Part shown: piece after piece, positions 7,560 through 16,344 of the stretch | Layout: every line of letters begins with the position of its first letter | Position numbering within the stretch: position 1 is the stretch's first letter | Origin: Gemmatimonadota bacterium | Lineage (GTDB): Bacteria > Gemmatimonadota > Gemmatimonadetes > Palauibacterales > Palauibacteraceae | NCBI GenBank assembly: GCA_022826685.1 | Contig: JAJDUL010000020.1 | Location: 62,001-126,000 of the forward strand | Length of the DNA stretch: 64,000 nt | Reading direction: 5' to 3' | The notes under the pieces: model-generated | Told to the model about the DNA's origin: nothing | The model's database searches: none | Seen by the model: only the letters and a program-made list of their open reading frames with translations | Made by a program: the position numbers and the translations under genes

Positions 7560-9397
7560 GCACCCACTCCTTCCGCGGTCTCCGCCGCGAGCCCGAGGCG
7601 GTCCTTCACGCCCGCGATGACGTGGCGCGCGCTCAGCGGGAGCCCCCCGTAGCGGAGGACGGACGTCAGCCGTTCCTTCGAGGCCGGCGTCTCCAGCGTG
7701 AGCAGCGACTTCAACTGCGCGTCCCGGTTCTGCTCGATGACGATGTTGAGGTCGTGCGCCTCGATGAAACCCGCGACCTCGTGCGCGAAGGGGAAGCCGC
7801 GGATGCGCATGTAGTCGAGCCGGAGTCCGTCCTCCGCCTCCATGCGCTCGATGGCCTCGCGCACCGCGCCGTCGCAGGCGCCCAGCGTGATGAGTCCGTA
7901 TCGCGCGTCCGGCCGCGAGCGGATCTCCGGGGGAGGCACGGCCTCCGCGGCATTGTCGATCTTCACCGCGATGCGGTCGATGACCTCCTGGTATTCGTCC
8001 GGATCCTCCGTGTACTTGCCGTACTTCGTGTGGCCGGAGCCGCGCGTGAAGTAGGCGCCCTTCGGATCCTCGCCCGGGATCGTCCGATACGGGATCCCGT
8101 CCCCGTCCACGTCGAGGTAGCGATAGAAGGTCTCGATCTCCGCGAGCGCCGCCGAGTCGAGCACCTTGCCGCGATCCGGCCTGTACTCGTCGTCCCACTC
8201 GAAGCGGGGCACGACCCAGTCGTTCATCCCGATGTCGAGGTCGGAGAGCACGAAGACGGGCGTCTGGAAGCGTTCCGCGAGGTCGAACGCCTGCACGCTG
8301 AACTCGAAGCACTCCGCCGGGTCCTTCGGGTAGAGGCAGAGGTGCTTCGTGTCGCCGTGCGAGGCGTAGGCGCAGAGGAGGATGTCGCCCTGCTGGGTGC
8401 GCGTGGGCATTCCGGTCGACGGGCCGACGCGCTCGACGTCGAAGAAGACGCACGGGACCTCGGCGTAGTACGCGAGCCCGATGAACTCCGTCATGAGCGA
8501 GATCCCGGCGCCGCTCGTCGCCGTGAAGGCCCGGGCTCCGGCCCACCCCGCGCCGATCGTGATGCCGGCCGCCGCGAGTTCGTCCTCCGCCTGCAGGATC
8601 GCCGCCTTGCTCTGCCCGGTCTCCTCCTCGACGCGCAGACGCCGGCAATAGGCCGTGAAGGCGTCGACGAGCGAGGTCGAGGGGGTGATGGGGTACCAGG
8701 CCGCGACGGTCGCGCCCGCGTAGACGCAGCCGAGCGCCGCCGCCGTGTTGCCGTCGATCAGAATCGAGTCGCGCGTGGCGTCCATCCTCTCGAGGCGGAT
8801 CGGCAGGGGGCACTCGAAGTTCTCGGTCGCGTAGTCGTAGCCGAGCCGGATCGCCTCGAAGTTCGCGTCGAGCAGGTGACGCTTCTTCTCGCCGAAGGTC
8901 TCCTCGAGCAGTCCGCGGATCACGTCCATGTCGATGTCGAGGAGGGCGGCGAGGGCGCCCGTGTAGGCGATGTTCTTCATCAGGATGCGCGTGCGGCCGC
9001 CGTCGAAGGTCTTCACGCACATCTCGGCCAGAGGGACGCCGAGGAAGGTCACCTCGTCGCGCCGCAGCGTGTCCGCCATGGGCCAGCTCGAGTCGTACAG
9101 CAGCCAGCCGCCGGGGACGAGTTCCTCGATGTCCTGGGCGTAGGTCTCCGGGTTCATCGCCACGATGAGGTCGAAGTCCGGCGTGCGTGCGACGTGGCCC
9201 GACCCGTTCACGCGGATCTCGTACCAGGTGGGAAGGCCCTGGATGTTCGAGGGAAAGACGTTCTTCCCCGACACCGGGACCCCCATTCGGAAGATCGACT
9301 GCATGATGAGACCGTTCGCGCTCGCGGAGCCCGTACCGTTCACGGTGCCGATCTTGAGCGCGAGGTCGTTCACGCGGCCGGTCTTCATTTCGGCCAT
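7556..9397 (-). CDS. korA: 2-oxoacid:ferredoxin oxidoreductase, fused gamma-alpha subunit
   Basis: The predicted protein has 613 residues. The first ~190 residues are the gamma domain ('GTGSASANGLIMQSIFRMG', then 'FPSNIQGLPTWYEIRVN'), which is fused to the alpha (pyrimidine-binding) domain starting near 'GNTAAALGCVYAGATVAAWY' and including 'YPITPSTSL'. This gamma-alpha fusion is typical of KorA-type enzymes. It pairs with the beta subunit encoded immediately downstream (4 bp overlap) and is preceded after 4 bp by the GltD-like flavoprotein gene, so the three form one operon. Start ATG 9397; a second in-frame ATG at 9388 is possible. Some annotations call such proteins 2-oxoacid:acceptor oxidoreductase subunit alpha. 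Confidence 0.9.
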   Translation of the reverse strand: MAEMKTGRVNDLALKIGTVNGTGSASANGLIMQSIFRMGVPVSGKNVFPSNIQGLPTWYEIRVNGSGHVARTPDFDLIVAMNPETYAQDIEELVPGGWLLYDSSWPMADTLRRDEVTFLGVPLAEMCVKTFDGGRTRILMKNIAYTGALAALLDIDMDVIRGLLEETFGEKKRHLLDANFEAIRLGYDYATENFECPLPIRLERMDATRDSILIDGNTAAALGCVYAGATVAAWYPITPSTSLVDAFTAYCRRLRVEEETGQSKAAILQAEDELAAAGITIGAGWAGARAFTATSGAGISLMTEFIGLAYYAEVPCVFFDVERVGPSTGMPTRTQQGDILLCAYASHGDTKHLCLYPKDPAECFEFSVQAFDLAERFQTPVFVLSDLDIGMNDWVVPRFEWDDEYRPDRGKVLDSAALAEIETFYRYLDVDGDGIPYRTIPGEDPKGAYFTRGSGHTKYGKYTEDPDEYQEVIDRIAVKIDNAAEAVPPPEIRSRPDARYGLITLGACDGAVREAIERMEAEDGLRLDYMRIRGFPFAHEVAGFIEAHDLNIVIEQNRDAQLKSLLTLETPASKERLTSVLRYGGLPLSARHVIAGVKDRLGLAAETAEGVGA

Positions 9398-9401
9398 TCC
9401 G

Positions 9402-11240
9402 TCAGGGGGTCACCGAAACGAAGCCGCCCGGCGACATCTCCTCGATTCCCATGCCGGAGTAGGGATGTTCCGCATCCTGTCCGGCGTACGGCTTGAGCAG
9501 GTCGAAGGTCCGCATGTCCCACGCCGCCGTCGGACAGCGCTCCGCGCACAGCCCGCAGTGAATGCAGAGGTCCTCGTCCTTCACCATGACGCGGGACGTC
9601 TGCGGCAGCGCCTCCGAGACGTAGATATCCTGCTCCTCGTTCTCGGCGGGCGCGGTCAGCCGCGTGCGGAGTTCCGCCTCTGCCCCGTTGTGCGTGATCG
9701 TGAGACAGCTGAGGGGACAGATGTCGATGCAGGCGTCGCACTCGATGCACAGGCTCCCCGTGAAGTGCGTCTGGATGTCGCAGTTCAGGCAGCGCTCGAC
9801 CTCCGTCAGCGTCTGCTCGATGTCGAACCCCTCCTCGACTTCCGTCTCGATGCTCTGGAGACGCTCCTCCAGGCGGACGTGCCGCATCTTCCGGCGGTGG
9901 GCGTACTCGTAGTCGTTCGAGTAGCTCCACTCGTGGAGGCCCATCTTGGCGCTCACGAGGTTCATGTGCTCGGGCGGGCGCTTCCGCAGGTCCTCGCCGC
10001 GGCAGTACGCGTGGATGGAGATCGCCGCCTGGTGCCCGTGCTCGGCCGCCCAGATGATGTTCTCCGGGCCCCACGCCGCGTCGCCGCCGAAGAAGACGCC
10101 CTCGCGCGTCGACATGAACGTCGTGCGGTCGACGACGGCCTCGCGCCACTTGTTGAACTCGATCCCCGCATCGTCCTCGATCCAGGGGAAGGCGGTCTCC
10201 TGCCCGATGGCGAGGATGACGGCCTCCGCGGGGAAGAACGTCTCGTCGAGCTTGGTCGAAACGAGCCGCCCCTCGTCGTTCTCGTGCCATTCCACGATGT
10301 CGAAGTTCATCCCCCGGAGGACGCCGTCCTCGACGACGAACTCCGTGGGCGAGTGGTTCTCGACGATGTCGACGAGTTCCTCCTCCGCGTCCTCCAGTTC
10401 CCAGGGGGAGGCCTTGAAGTACGGCTTCGACTTCCGTGCCATGACCTTGACGTTCGTGCCGCCGATCCGCTTCGAGGTCCGGCAGCAGTCCATCGCGGTG
10501 TTCCCCACCCCGATGACGAGCACGTTCTCCTCGATCGAGTTCACGTGCCCGAAGGCGACGGATTCGAGCCAGTCGATGCCGATGTAGATGTGGTCCGTGT
10601 CGTACCGGCCCGGCAGGCGCAGTTCCTTGCCGCGCGGAGCGCCCGAGCCGACGAAGACGGCGTCGAAATCCTGCTCCAGCAGCCACTTCATGCTCTCGAC
10701 GGGCGCGTTGTAGCGGATGTCCACGCCCATGTCGAGGATGTAGTCGATCTCCTCCCACAGCACTTCGGGGGGCAGGCGGAACTGCGGAATGTTCGTCCAC
10801 ATGAGGCCGCCCGGCCGGTCGTTCTTCTCGAAGATCGTGACCTCGTAGCCGAGCGGCATGAGGTCGCGGGCGACGGTGAGCGACGCCGGGCCCGCGCCCA
10901 CGCAGGCGATCTTCTTCCCGTTCTTCTGCTTCGGGATATCAGGGAACCGGGGGGTGACGTCGCCCCTGAGATCGGCGGCGACGCGCTTGAGGCGGCAGAT
11001 CGCGACCGGCTTCTCCTCGACCCGTACGCGGCGGCAGGCGGGTTCGCAGGGGCGGTCGCACGTCCGGCCGAGGATGCCCGGGAAGACGTTCGACTCCCAG
11101 TTGAGCATGTACGCGTCGTCGTACCGCTCCTGGGCGATGAGGCGGATGTAACCCGGTACGTTGGTGTGGGCCGGGCAGGCCCACTGGCAATCCACGACTT
11201 TGTGGTAGTAGTCGGGATTCCCGACGTTCGTTGGCTCCAC
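9402..11240 (-). CDS. GltD-like FAD/NAD(P) oxidoreductase with 4Fe-4S clusters
   Basis: The predicted protein has 612 residues. The N-terminal Fer4_20-type domain has clustered cysteines ('CQWACPAH', 'CDRPCEPAC'); it is followed by FAD-binding 'GAGPASLTVARDLM' and NAD(P)-binding 'GVGNTAMDCCR' Rossmann motifs, as in the glutamate synthase small subunit. The C-terminal ~120 residues carry two ferredoxin motifs, 'CIECDACIDICP' and 'CIHCGLCAERCP'. No glutamate synthase large subunit is nearby. As first gene of the operon with korA and korB it most likely shuttles electrons between the 2-oxoacid oxidoreductase (or its ferredoxin) and NAD(P)H. Start GTG 11240 has GAGGAG five bases upstream. Confidence 0.88.
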   Translation of the reverse strand: MEPTNVGNPDYYHKVVDCQWACPAHTNVPGYIRLIAQERYDDAYMLNWESNVFPGILGRTCDRPCEPACRRVRVEEKPVAICRLKRVAADLRGDVTPRFPDIPKQKNGKKIACVGAGPASLTVARDLMPLGYEVTIFEKNDRPGGLMWTNIPQFRLPPEVLWEEIDYILDMGVDIRYNAPVESMKWLLEQDFDAVFVGSGAPRGKELRLPGRYDTDHIYIGIDWLESVAFGHVNSIEENVLVIGVGNTAMDCCRTSKRIGGTNVKVMARKSKPYFKASPWELEDAEEELVDIVENHSPTEFVVEDGVLRGMNFDIVEWHENDEGRLVSTKLDETFFPAEAVILAIGQETAFPWIEDDAGIEFNKWREAVVDRTTFMSTREGVFFGGDAAWGPENIIWAAEHGHQAAISIHAYCRGEDLRKRPPEHMNLVSAKMGLHEWSYSNDYEYAHRRKMRHVRLEERLQSIETEVEEGFDIEQTLTEVERCLNCDIQTHFTGSLCIECDACIDICPLSCLTITHNGAEAELRTRLTAPAENEEQDIYVSEALPQTSRVMVKDEDLCIHCGLCAERCPTAAWDMRTFDLLKPYAGQDAEHPYSGMGIEEMSPGGFVSVTP

Positions 11241-11480
11241 CGTCTCTCCTCGGGCCGACCCCGCCCGACAGTCCCCACGGCTTCCCGACCCGTGAGTCGC
11301 TTGGTGAGATAACCGCCCGCAATCCTAGGGGACGAGAGGGCTTGTCGCCAGTTTTCCGTTGCTCCGGCGGGAGTGCCGGCGGGCCCGGCGGGTGAGGCCC
11401 GGCGGGCTCGGCGCGGGAGGGCCGGCAGGCTCGGCGGCCGGGTCGTTGCTGCGGCGCCCGGAGCCGTGGAAGTTGAGCCC

Positions 11481-12749
11481 ATGCAAAAACAGCCCGTGCA
11501 CACGGTTGTCGGCGGCGCCCACCTCTTCCGGCGGGACACGGCGGCGAAGCTTGGACGGATCGCCGGAGGATATCTCGACCGGTACGCGGCGGACCCCGCC
11601 TCCCTCGCCGATGCCCTGGGGAATCGCCTTCCCCCGGAGACCGCGGAAGCGGTGCACCGGCGGGTGTGCGCGAAGCTCGAACGCGAGCCCGTCGAGTGCT
11701 TTCTGATCGACTTCGAAGATGGGTTCGGCGCCCGATCCGAGGTGGAAGAGGACGAGGCGGCGACGGCGGCGGCGGCGGAAGTCGCGGCGGGGGCGGCGGC
11801 GGGGAGTCTCCCGCCCTCGCTCGGCATCCGCATCAAGTCGCTGTCCGAGGCCACCGGCGGACGGGCGCTGCGGACGCTCGAACTCTTCCTTGCCGCGTTG
11901 GCGCGGACGGGGGGCGAGCTTCCGGACGGGTTCACGGTGCTGCTCCCCAAGATCGTTGACGCCGGGCAGGTGGAGAGGCTCTCGGGGGCCCTGGATCGGC
12001 TCGAGACGACGCTCGGCCTGCCGGAGAGGCGGGTGGGCATCGACCTCATGATCGAGACGCCGCAGTCGCTCGTGGCGCCGGACGGACGGATTGCCCTGCC
12101 CGGGCTGGTCGCCGCGGCGGGGAGGCGGTGCCGCACCGTGCATCTCGGAGCGTACGACCTCACGGGGGCCGTGGCGGTCGCGGCGGAGGCCCAGACGCTG
12201 GGGCACCCGTTGTGCGACATGGCGCGCCAGCTCCTTCAGCTCTCGCTCGGCGGGAGCGGCGTCCGGCTCGCGGACGGGGCGACGAACGTGCTGCCGGTCG
12301 AACCGCACCGGGGAACGGCGGAGATCTCGCCGGCCGAGCGGGTGGAGAACACGGCGGTCGTGCACGACGCATGGCGCCTGCACTACGCCGACGTTCGGCG
12401 GTCTCTGAGCCAGGGGTTCTACCAGAGCTGGGACCTTCACCCGGCGCAGCTCGTCTCCCGCTTCGCGGCCGTGTTCTCCTTCTTCCTCGAGGGTCTGGAC
12501 GCGGCGGCGAGCCGGCTCGACCGCTTCGTGTCCGCCGCGGGACAGGCGGTTCTCACGGGATCCGTGTTCGATGACGAAGCGTCGGGCCAGGGCCTCCTGA
12601 ACTTCTTCCTCCGGGGACTCGCGAGCGGCGCCCTGACGGCGGAGGAGGCGGCGCGTTCCGGCCTCACGCCCGCCGAACTCGAGACCCGCTCCTTCCGCGC
12701 CATCCTGGCGGGCCGTGAGGAGGCCCCGCATCAGGGCCGAGCGCGGTGA
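11481..12749 (+). CDS. DUF6986 / HpcH-HpaI aldolase-like protein
   Basis: The predicted protein has 422 residues. It resembles the DUF6986 branch of the HpcH/HpaI aldolase and citrate-lyase beta superfamily (TIM barrel). Visible landmarks are 'VHTVVGGAHLF' at the N-terminus, 'CFLIDFEDGFGAR' (acidic metal-binding strand), 'LGIRIKSL' and 'VGIDLMIETPQSL' (metal-ligand Glu). Members have been called aldolase or phosphoenolpyruvate-kinase-like, but the reaction is not established. It is probably cytoplasmic. The ATG at 11481 is chosen because homology begins there, although the Shine-Dalgarno is weak. The 240 bp upstream, shared with the divergent oxidoreductase operon, shows no other gene. The dehydrogenase gene 31 bp downstream may be co-transcribed. 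Confidence 0.75.
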   Translation: MQKQPVHTVVGGAHLFRRDTAAKLGRIAGGYLDRYAADPASLADALGNRLPPETAEAVHRRVCAKLEREPVECFLIDFEDGFGARSEVEEDEAATAAAAEVAAGAAAGSLPPSLGIRIKSLSEATGGRALRTLELFLAALARTGGELPDGFTVLLPKIVDAGQVERLSGALDRLETTLGLPERRVGIDLMIETPQSLVAPDGRIALPGLVAAAGRRCRTVHLGAYDLTGAVAVAAEAQTLGHPLCDMARQLLQLSLGGSGVRLADGATNVLPVEPHRGTAEISPAERVENTAVVHDAWRLHYADVRRSLSQGFYQSWDLHPAQLVSRFAAVFSFFLEGLDAAASRLDRFVSAAGQAVLTGSVFDDEASGQGLLNFFLRGLASGALTAEEAARSGLTPAELETRSFRAILAGREEAPHQGRAR

Positions 12750-12780
12750 CGCGCCCGCCTGACAAGGAGCGGCGCGGCGG

Positions 12781-13761
12781 GTGATCGCGGCCTGGATCGA
12801 CCGCGGCAGGGTCCGCGTCCGCGACGACGTCCCGCGGCCTTCCCCCGAGCCCGGGGAAGCCATCGTCCGGGTCCTGCTGGCGGGAATCTGCGGGACGGAC
12901 CTGGAGCTGCTGCGCGGATATCGCGACTTCGCGGGGATCCCGGGGCACGAGTTCGTCGGACGTGTGGAGGAGGGGCCGCCCGAGTGGGTCGGCGCGCGGG
13001 TCGTGGCGGAGATCAACATCACCTGCCGCTCGCGAGGGTCCGAGCCCCCCTGCTTGCCTTGCGAGAACGGGCGGCTCACGCACTGCCTTCGCCGCGAGGC
13101 GATCGGCATCCGCGGCCGTGACGGCGCCTTTGCCGAATGGCTGCGCGTGCCGGTCGCGAACCTGCATCGCGTGCCGGAGTCGCTGCCGGACGAGGTCGCC
13201 GTGTTCGCGGAGCCCGTTGCGGCCGCGTGCCGCGTCCTGCGGCAGATCGAGACCGACGTCGAGCCTGGGCGCGTGACCCGGGCGCTCGTCGTGGGGGCCG
13301 GACGGCTGGGGCAGCAAGTGGCGCGGGTGCTGGCGCGTCGGCTGCCGCGGCTGGAGGTCGCCGGGCGGTCGGAGCGGAGCCTCACGCGGGCTCGTGCGGC
13401 GGGTCTCGCCACCGTGTCGGCCGCGGCCGTGGAGGAGGCGGCCTACGATCTCGTCGTCGATTGCAGCGGCGCACCGGCCGGCTTCGCCGTCGCCCGCCAG
13501 GCCGTTCGGCCGCGCGGAACGATGGTCCTCAAGAGTACGCATAAAAATGAGTTATCCATCGACATCTCATCCATTGTCGTAGATGAAATCCGACTGCTCG
13601 GCTCTCGGTGCGGGTCTTTCGACGACGCCCTGTCGGCGCTGGCGCGAAGCGAGTTCGAGGTGTGCGATCTCATCGACGACCGGCTGCCGCTCTCCGCCGC
13701 CCCGGAGGCCTTCGAGCGGGCTGCGGAATCGGGAATCGCGAAGGTACTTCTCGTCCCCTGA
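12781..13761 (+). CDS. Zinc-dependent alcohol dehydrogenase (MDR family)
   Basis: The predicted protein has 326 residues, slightly short for the medium-chain dehydrogenase/reductase family. Catalytic zinc ligands are visible as 'GICGTD' and 'GHEFVG'; a cysteine-rich lobe ('CLPCENGRLTHC') replaces part of the structural zinc site; the nucleotide-binding motif is 'VVGAGRLGQQVARVL'. It should oxidise an alcohol or polyol with NAD(P)+. The start is a GTG at 12781. A stretch near the end (13529-13595) is markedly AT-rich compared with the rest of the gene although the reading frame is intact. Substrate unknown. Confidence 0.8.
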   Translation: MIAAWIDRGRVRVRDDVPRPSPEPGEAIVRVLLAGICGTDLELLRGYRDFAGIPGHEFVGRVEEGPPEWVGARVVAEINITCRSRGSEPPCLPCENGRLTHCLRREAIGIRGRDGAFAEWLRVPVANLHRVPESLPDEVAVFAEPVAAACRVLRQIETDVEPGRVTRALVVGAGRLGQQVARVLARRLPRLEVAGRSERSLTRARAAGLATVSAAAVEEAAYDLVVDCSGAPAGFAVARQAVRPRGTMVLKSTHKNELSIDISSIVVDEIRLLGSRCGSFDDALSALARSEFEVCDLIDDRLPLSAAPEAFERAAESGIAKVLLVP

Positions 13762-13818
13762 CCCGGCTGGATTCAGTTAACCCGGTTGGGTGCAGTTGAC
13801 CCGGCTGGGTTCAGCCGG
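13762..13818. repeat. Three tandem 19-bp repeats between convergent genes
   Basis: Copies lie at 13762-13780, 13781-13799 and 13800-13818, with consensus CCCGGCTGGGTTCAGTTGA. The third copy is itself a perfect hairpin, CCGGCTG-GGTT-CAGCCGG, and includes the last codons and stop of the convergent gene. The array sits exactly where transcription from both sides should end, so a terminator role is plausible, but there is no T-tract. Confidence 0.7.
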
Positions 13819-15106
13819 AGAGCCGCACGGGGCGAACGCGCACGCCGCCTCCCTCGCCGGGGATCGTCCACGCGAACAGGAGTTCGTCCCCCAGCCGCAC
13901 CATGCGCGGGAAGCCGCTCGAACGCTCGCCGGCGGTCTCCGAGATGAGGAGGGGCGGCTCCTGCGAGCCGTCCGGATGGACGCGGCGGACGAGGACGCGC
14001 GGGGTGTTGTTCGAGGCTTCGAGCCACACGACTGCGGCCGAACCGTCGTCGAGGCGCTCGATGTCCACGCGGCCCAGCGGCAACCCCTCGTCGATCCGGA
14101 TCCGCGGGCCGAAGCTCGCGCCGCCGTCGGCCGAGAAGGCGACGTACGCCTGCGGCGTGCCGCCGGCGCCCGTGTACCAGGCGGAGACCAGCGCCTCTTC
14201 GTCGCCGCTCAACTGCGGCCCGTTCACGGGGCAGCCGGGGATGACCCAGCCGTCGGTCGACACCGGGGCGGGCTCGGTCCAGCGCTCCCCCGCCCCGCGG
14301 ACGACGGCGATGTCGCGGACCTCGGATTCGCTCCGGTCGCGGTAGGCGGCGACGAGGCCGTCCCCCACGCGGGTCAGCGCGGTCTGGCAGCACTCGCACG
14401 TCCGGTCGTCGAGAAGCACCTCCGGGCCCAGTCGCCCGTCCGGCGCGAGCGTCCGGAAGCGGACGGACATCGGACCCCGCTCCGCGTGACCGCCTTCTGT
14501 TACGTGCACGCCCCCGGCGGCGGCGGCCGCCATCGCGCGGGCGTCGAGCCAGGTCAGCGCCGCGCCGTCGCGCCACGGGACCATCGATACGAAACCGTGC
14601 TCGGTCGGCGATTCGTCGTCGTGCGCGCGGAACGGCTCCGTCCACGTCATCCCGTCATCCGACGAGAGCGCCAGCATGACGTGGTAGGCGTACGGCGCCT
14701 CGGCGACCTTCTCCAGCCAGTGGACGGCGAGGGTGCCGTCGGGCATCTCGACCGACGAGGGGAAGTCGGCCCAGTTCACGAACATCTCTTCCGACGTCCA
14801 CACGGTGCGCGGCGCGGACCAGCCGTACGCTTCGCGAATCGCGAGGTGCAGCGCGGGCACGCCGTCCTCCGGCTCGATCCACGTCAGGATCGTGCGGCCC
14901 TCCGCACCCACCGCGAGATGGGGTTCGCCGCTCGGGGATGGACGCTCGAACTCGACGTCCCCCGACTCCAGCGACACCTGCCGCTCCGCTTCGCCACCAC
15001 ACCCGCACAGAAGTGCCGCGACGGCGAGGGCACGGATCGGCCGACGGGCATGGGCGCGGCGGTCCGAACGGGCTCGCGCACGGTTTCGCATCTGGACTCC
15101 GAACAT
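13811..15106 (-). CDS. Sialidase/BNR-repeat-like lipoprotein
   Basis: The predicted protein has 431 residues. A lipoprotein signal ends at 'LLCGC'. The remainder is built of beta-strand repeats with Asp-box-like turns ('SSDDGMTWTEP', 'SADGGASFGPR'), as in six-bladed sialidase/BNR propellers. The Arg triad of true sialidases was not identified, so hydrolase activity is not claimed. A Cys cluster 'CECC' sits mid-protein. The ATG at 15106 is preferred over an earlier ATG at 15112 because CGGGAG is then correctly spaced. It is likely anchored in the envelope. It is divergent from the dehydrogenase gene at 15217 and convergent with the one ending at 13761. Confidence 0.7.
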   Translation of the reverse strand: MFGVQMRNRARARSDRRAHARRPIRALAVAALLCGCGGEAERQVSLESGDVEFERPSPSGEPHLAVGAEGRTILTWIEPEDGVPALHLAIREAYGWSAPRTVWTSEEMFVNWADFPSSVEMPDGTLAVHWLEKVAEAPYAYHVMLALSSDDGMTWTEPFRAHDDESPTEHGFVSMVPWRDGAALTWLDARAMAAAAAGGVHVTEGGHAERGPMSVRFRTLAPDGRLGPEVLLDDRTCECCQTALTRVGDGLVAAYRDRSESEVRDIAVVRGAGERWTEPAPVSTDGWVIPGCPVNGPQLSGDEEALVSAWYTGAGGTPQAYVAFSADGGASFGPRIRIDEGLPLGRVDIERLDDGSAAVVWLEASNNTPRVLVRRVHPDGSQEPPLLISETAGERSSGFPRMVRLGDELLFAWTIPGEGGGVRVRPVRLSG

Positions 15107-15216
15107 TCTCATCTCCCGCGGGCGTCTTCCCCGGACGTCTCCGGGCGTCTCATCCGGGCAAGGCCGTATGATACGCGCCGCAAGGCGACCTGAGAACTCC
15201 GCGGAGGGGAGGCGAA

Positions 15217-16344
15217 GTGCCACAACGCGCGTCGGTGATGACGGGCCCGCGACAGCCGCTCGAGATTCGGGACTTCGATGACCCCGAACTCGGACCGGGC
15301 GAGACATGGCTGGAGATCGAGGCGAGCGAGGTGTGCGGAACCGACGTACACCTCTTTCACGGGCGCCTCGCGGGCGTCCCCTGGCCCATCATCCCGGGGC
15401 ACGTGAGCGTCGGAAGGGTCCGGGAAACCCGCGGACCGGGCGTCGACGCCACCGGGCGGCCGCTGGCGGAGGGGGACACGGTCACCTTCTTCGACGTCGT
15501 GGGCACGTGCCACCGCTGCTTCCATTGTTCCGCGGCGCGGCAGCCGAACCTGTGCCCGCACCGGCGCGTCTACGGCATCACGTTCAGCGCACTCGAGGGG
15601 CTGTTCGGAGGCTGGGCGACGTCCATGCGGCTCACGGCCGACACGTCGATCTTCAAGTTGCCCGAGGAGCTGGAGACAGCGGATGTCATCGGAGGCGGCT
15701 GCGGACTCTTCACCGGTTTCGGAGCCGTCGAGCGCTCGGAACTCCGGCCGGGGGACACGGTCGTCGTCCAGGGCTCCGGCCCCGTGGGCCTCGCGGCCGC
15801 CGCCTTCGCCCGGGTCCGGGGCTGCGGCGTTCTCGTCGTCATCGGCGATCCGGACGAGCGCCTCGATCTCGCCACCGCGATGGGCGCCGACATCACGCTC
15901 TCGGTGAGCCGAACGTCGGGCCCCGACCGGTCGGCGAGCGTGGCCGACCTCACGGAAGGCCGGGGCGCCGACGTCGTCATCGAGGCGAGCGGCAACGCGG
16001 CGGCGATCCCGGAAGGGTTCGCCCTGCTCCGCGACGGAGGCACGTACGTGGTGGCGGGCCACTACACGGACGTCGGCCCCGTCTCCATCAACCCGCACCT
16101 CGACATCAACCGGAAGCACGCGACGGTGAAGGGGCGCTGGGGAACCGAACTGCCGCACGTCGCGCGCGCCCTCGATCTGCTCGCCCGGCACCGCCTCCCC
16201 TTCGCCCGGGTGATCGGGGGAGAGTACGGCCTCGAGGAAACGAATCGGGCGCTCGCCGATGTCGAGCGGCTCGCCGTCACGAAGGCGATCATCGTCCCGT
16301 CCCGCGACCGGGCGACGCAGGCTGAAGGAGCGGGTCGCGGCTAG
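15217..16344 (+). CDS. Zinc-binding alcohol/threonine-type dehydrogenase (MDR family)
   Basis: The predicted protein has 375 residues. It has the MDR fold with 'EVCGTDVHLFHG' (first zinc Cys), the four-cysteine structural zinc lobe 'CHRCFHC...C' around residue 100, and nucleotide-binding 'VQGSGPVGLAAAAFA'. The normal 'GHE' following the catalytic-site Pro-Gly is 'GHV', so the conserved second-shell Glu is missing. Likely an NAD(P)-dependent sugar-alcohol or amino-alcohol dehydrogenase. Start GTG 15217 with GGGGAGG upstream. Its stop overlaps the stop of the convergent permease gene by 3 bases. Confidence 0.82.
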   Translation: MPQRASVMTGPRQPLEIRDFDDPELGPGETWLEIEASEVCGTDVHLFHGRLAGVPWPIIPGHVSVGRVRETRGPGVDATGRPLAEGDTVTFFDVVGTCHRCFHCSAARQPNLCPHRRVYGITFSALEGLFGGWATSMRLTADTSIFKLPEELETADVIGGGCGLFTGFGAVERSELRPGDTVVVQGSGPVGLAAAAFARVRGCGVLVVIGDPDERLDLATAMGADITLSVSRTSGPDRSASVADLTEGRGADVVIEASGNAAAIPEGFALLRDGGTYVVAGHYTDVGPVSINPHLDINRKHATVKGRWGTELPHVARALDLLARHRLPFARVIGGEYGLEETNRALADVERLAVTKAIIVPSRDRATQAEGAGRG

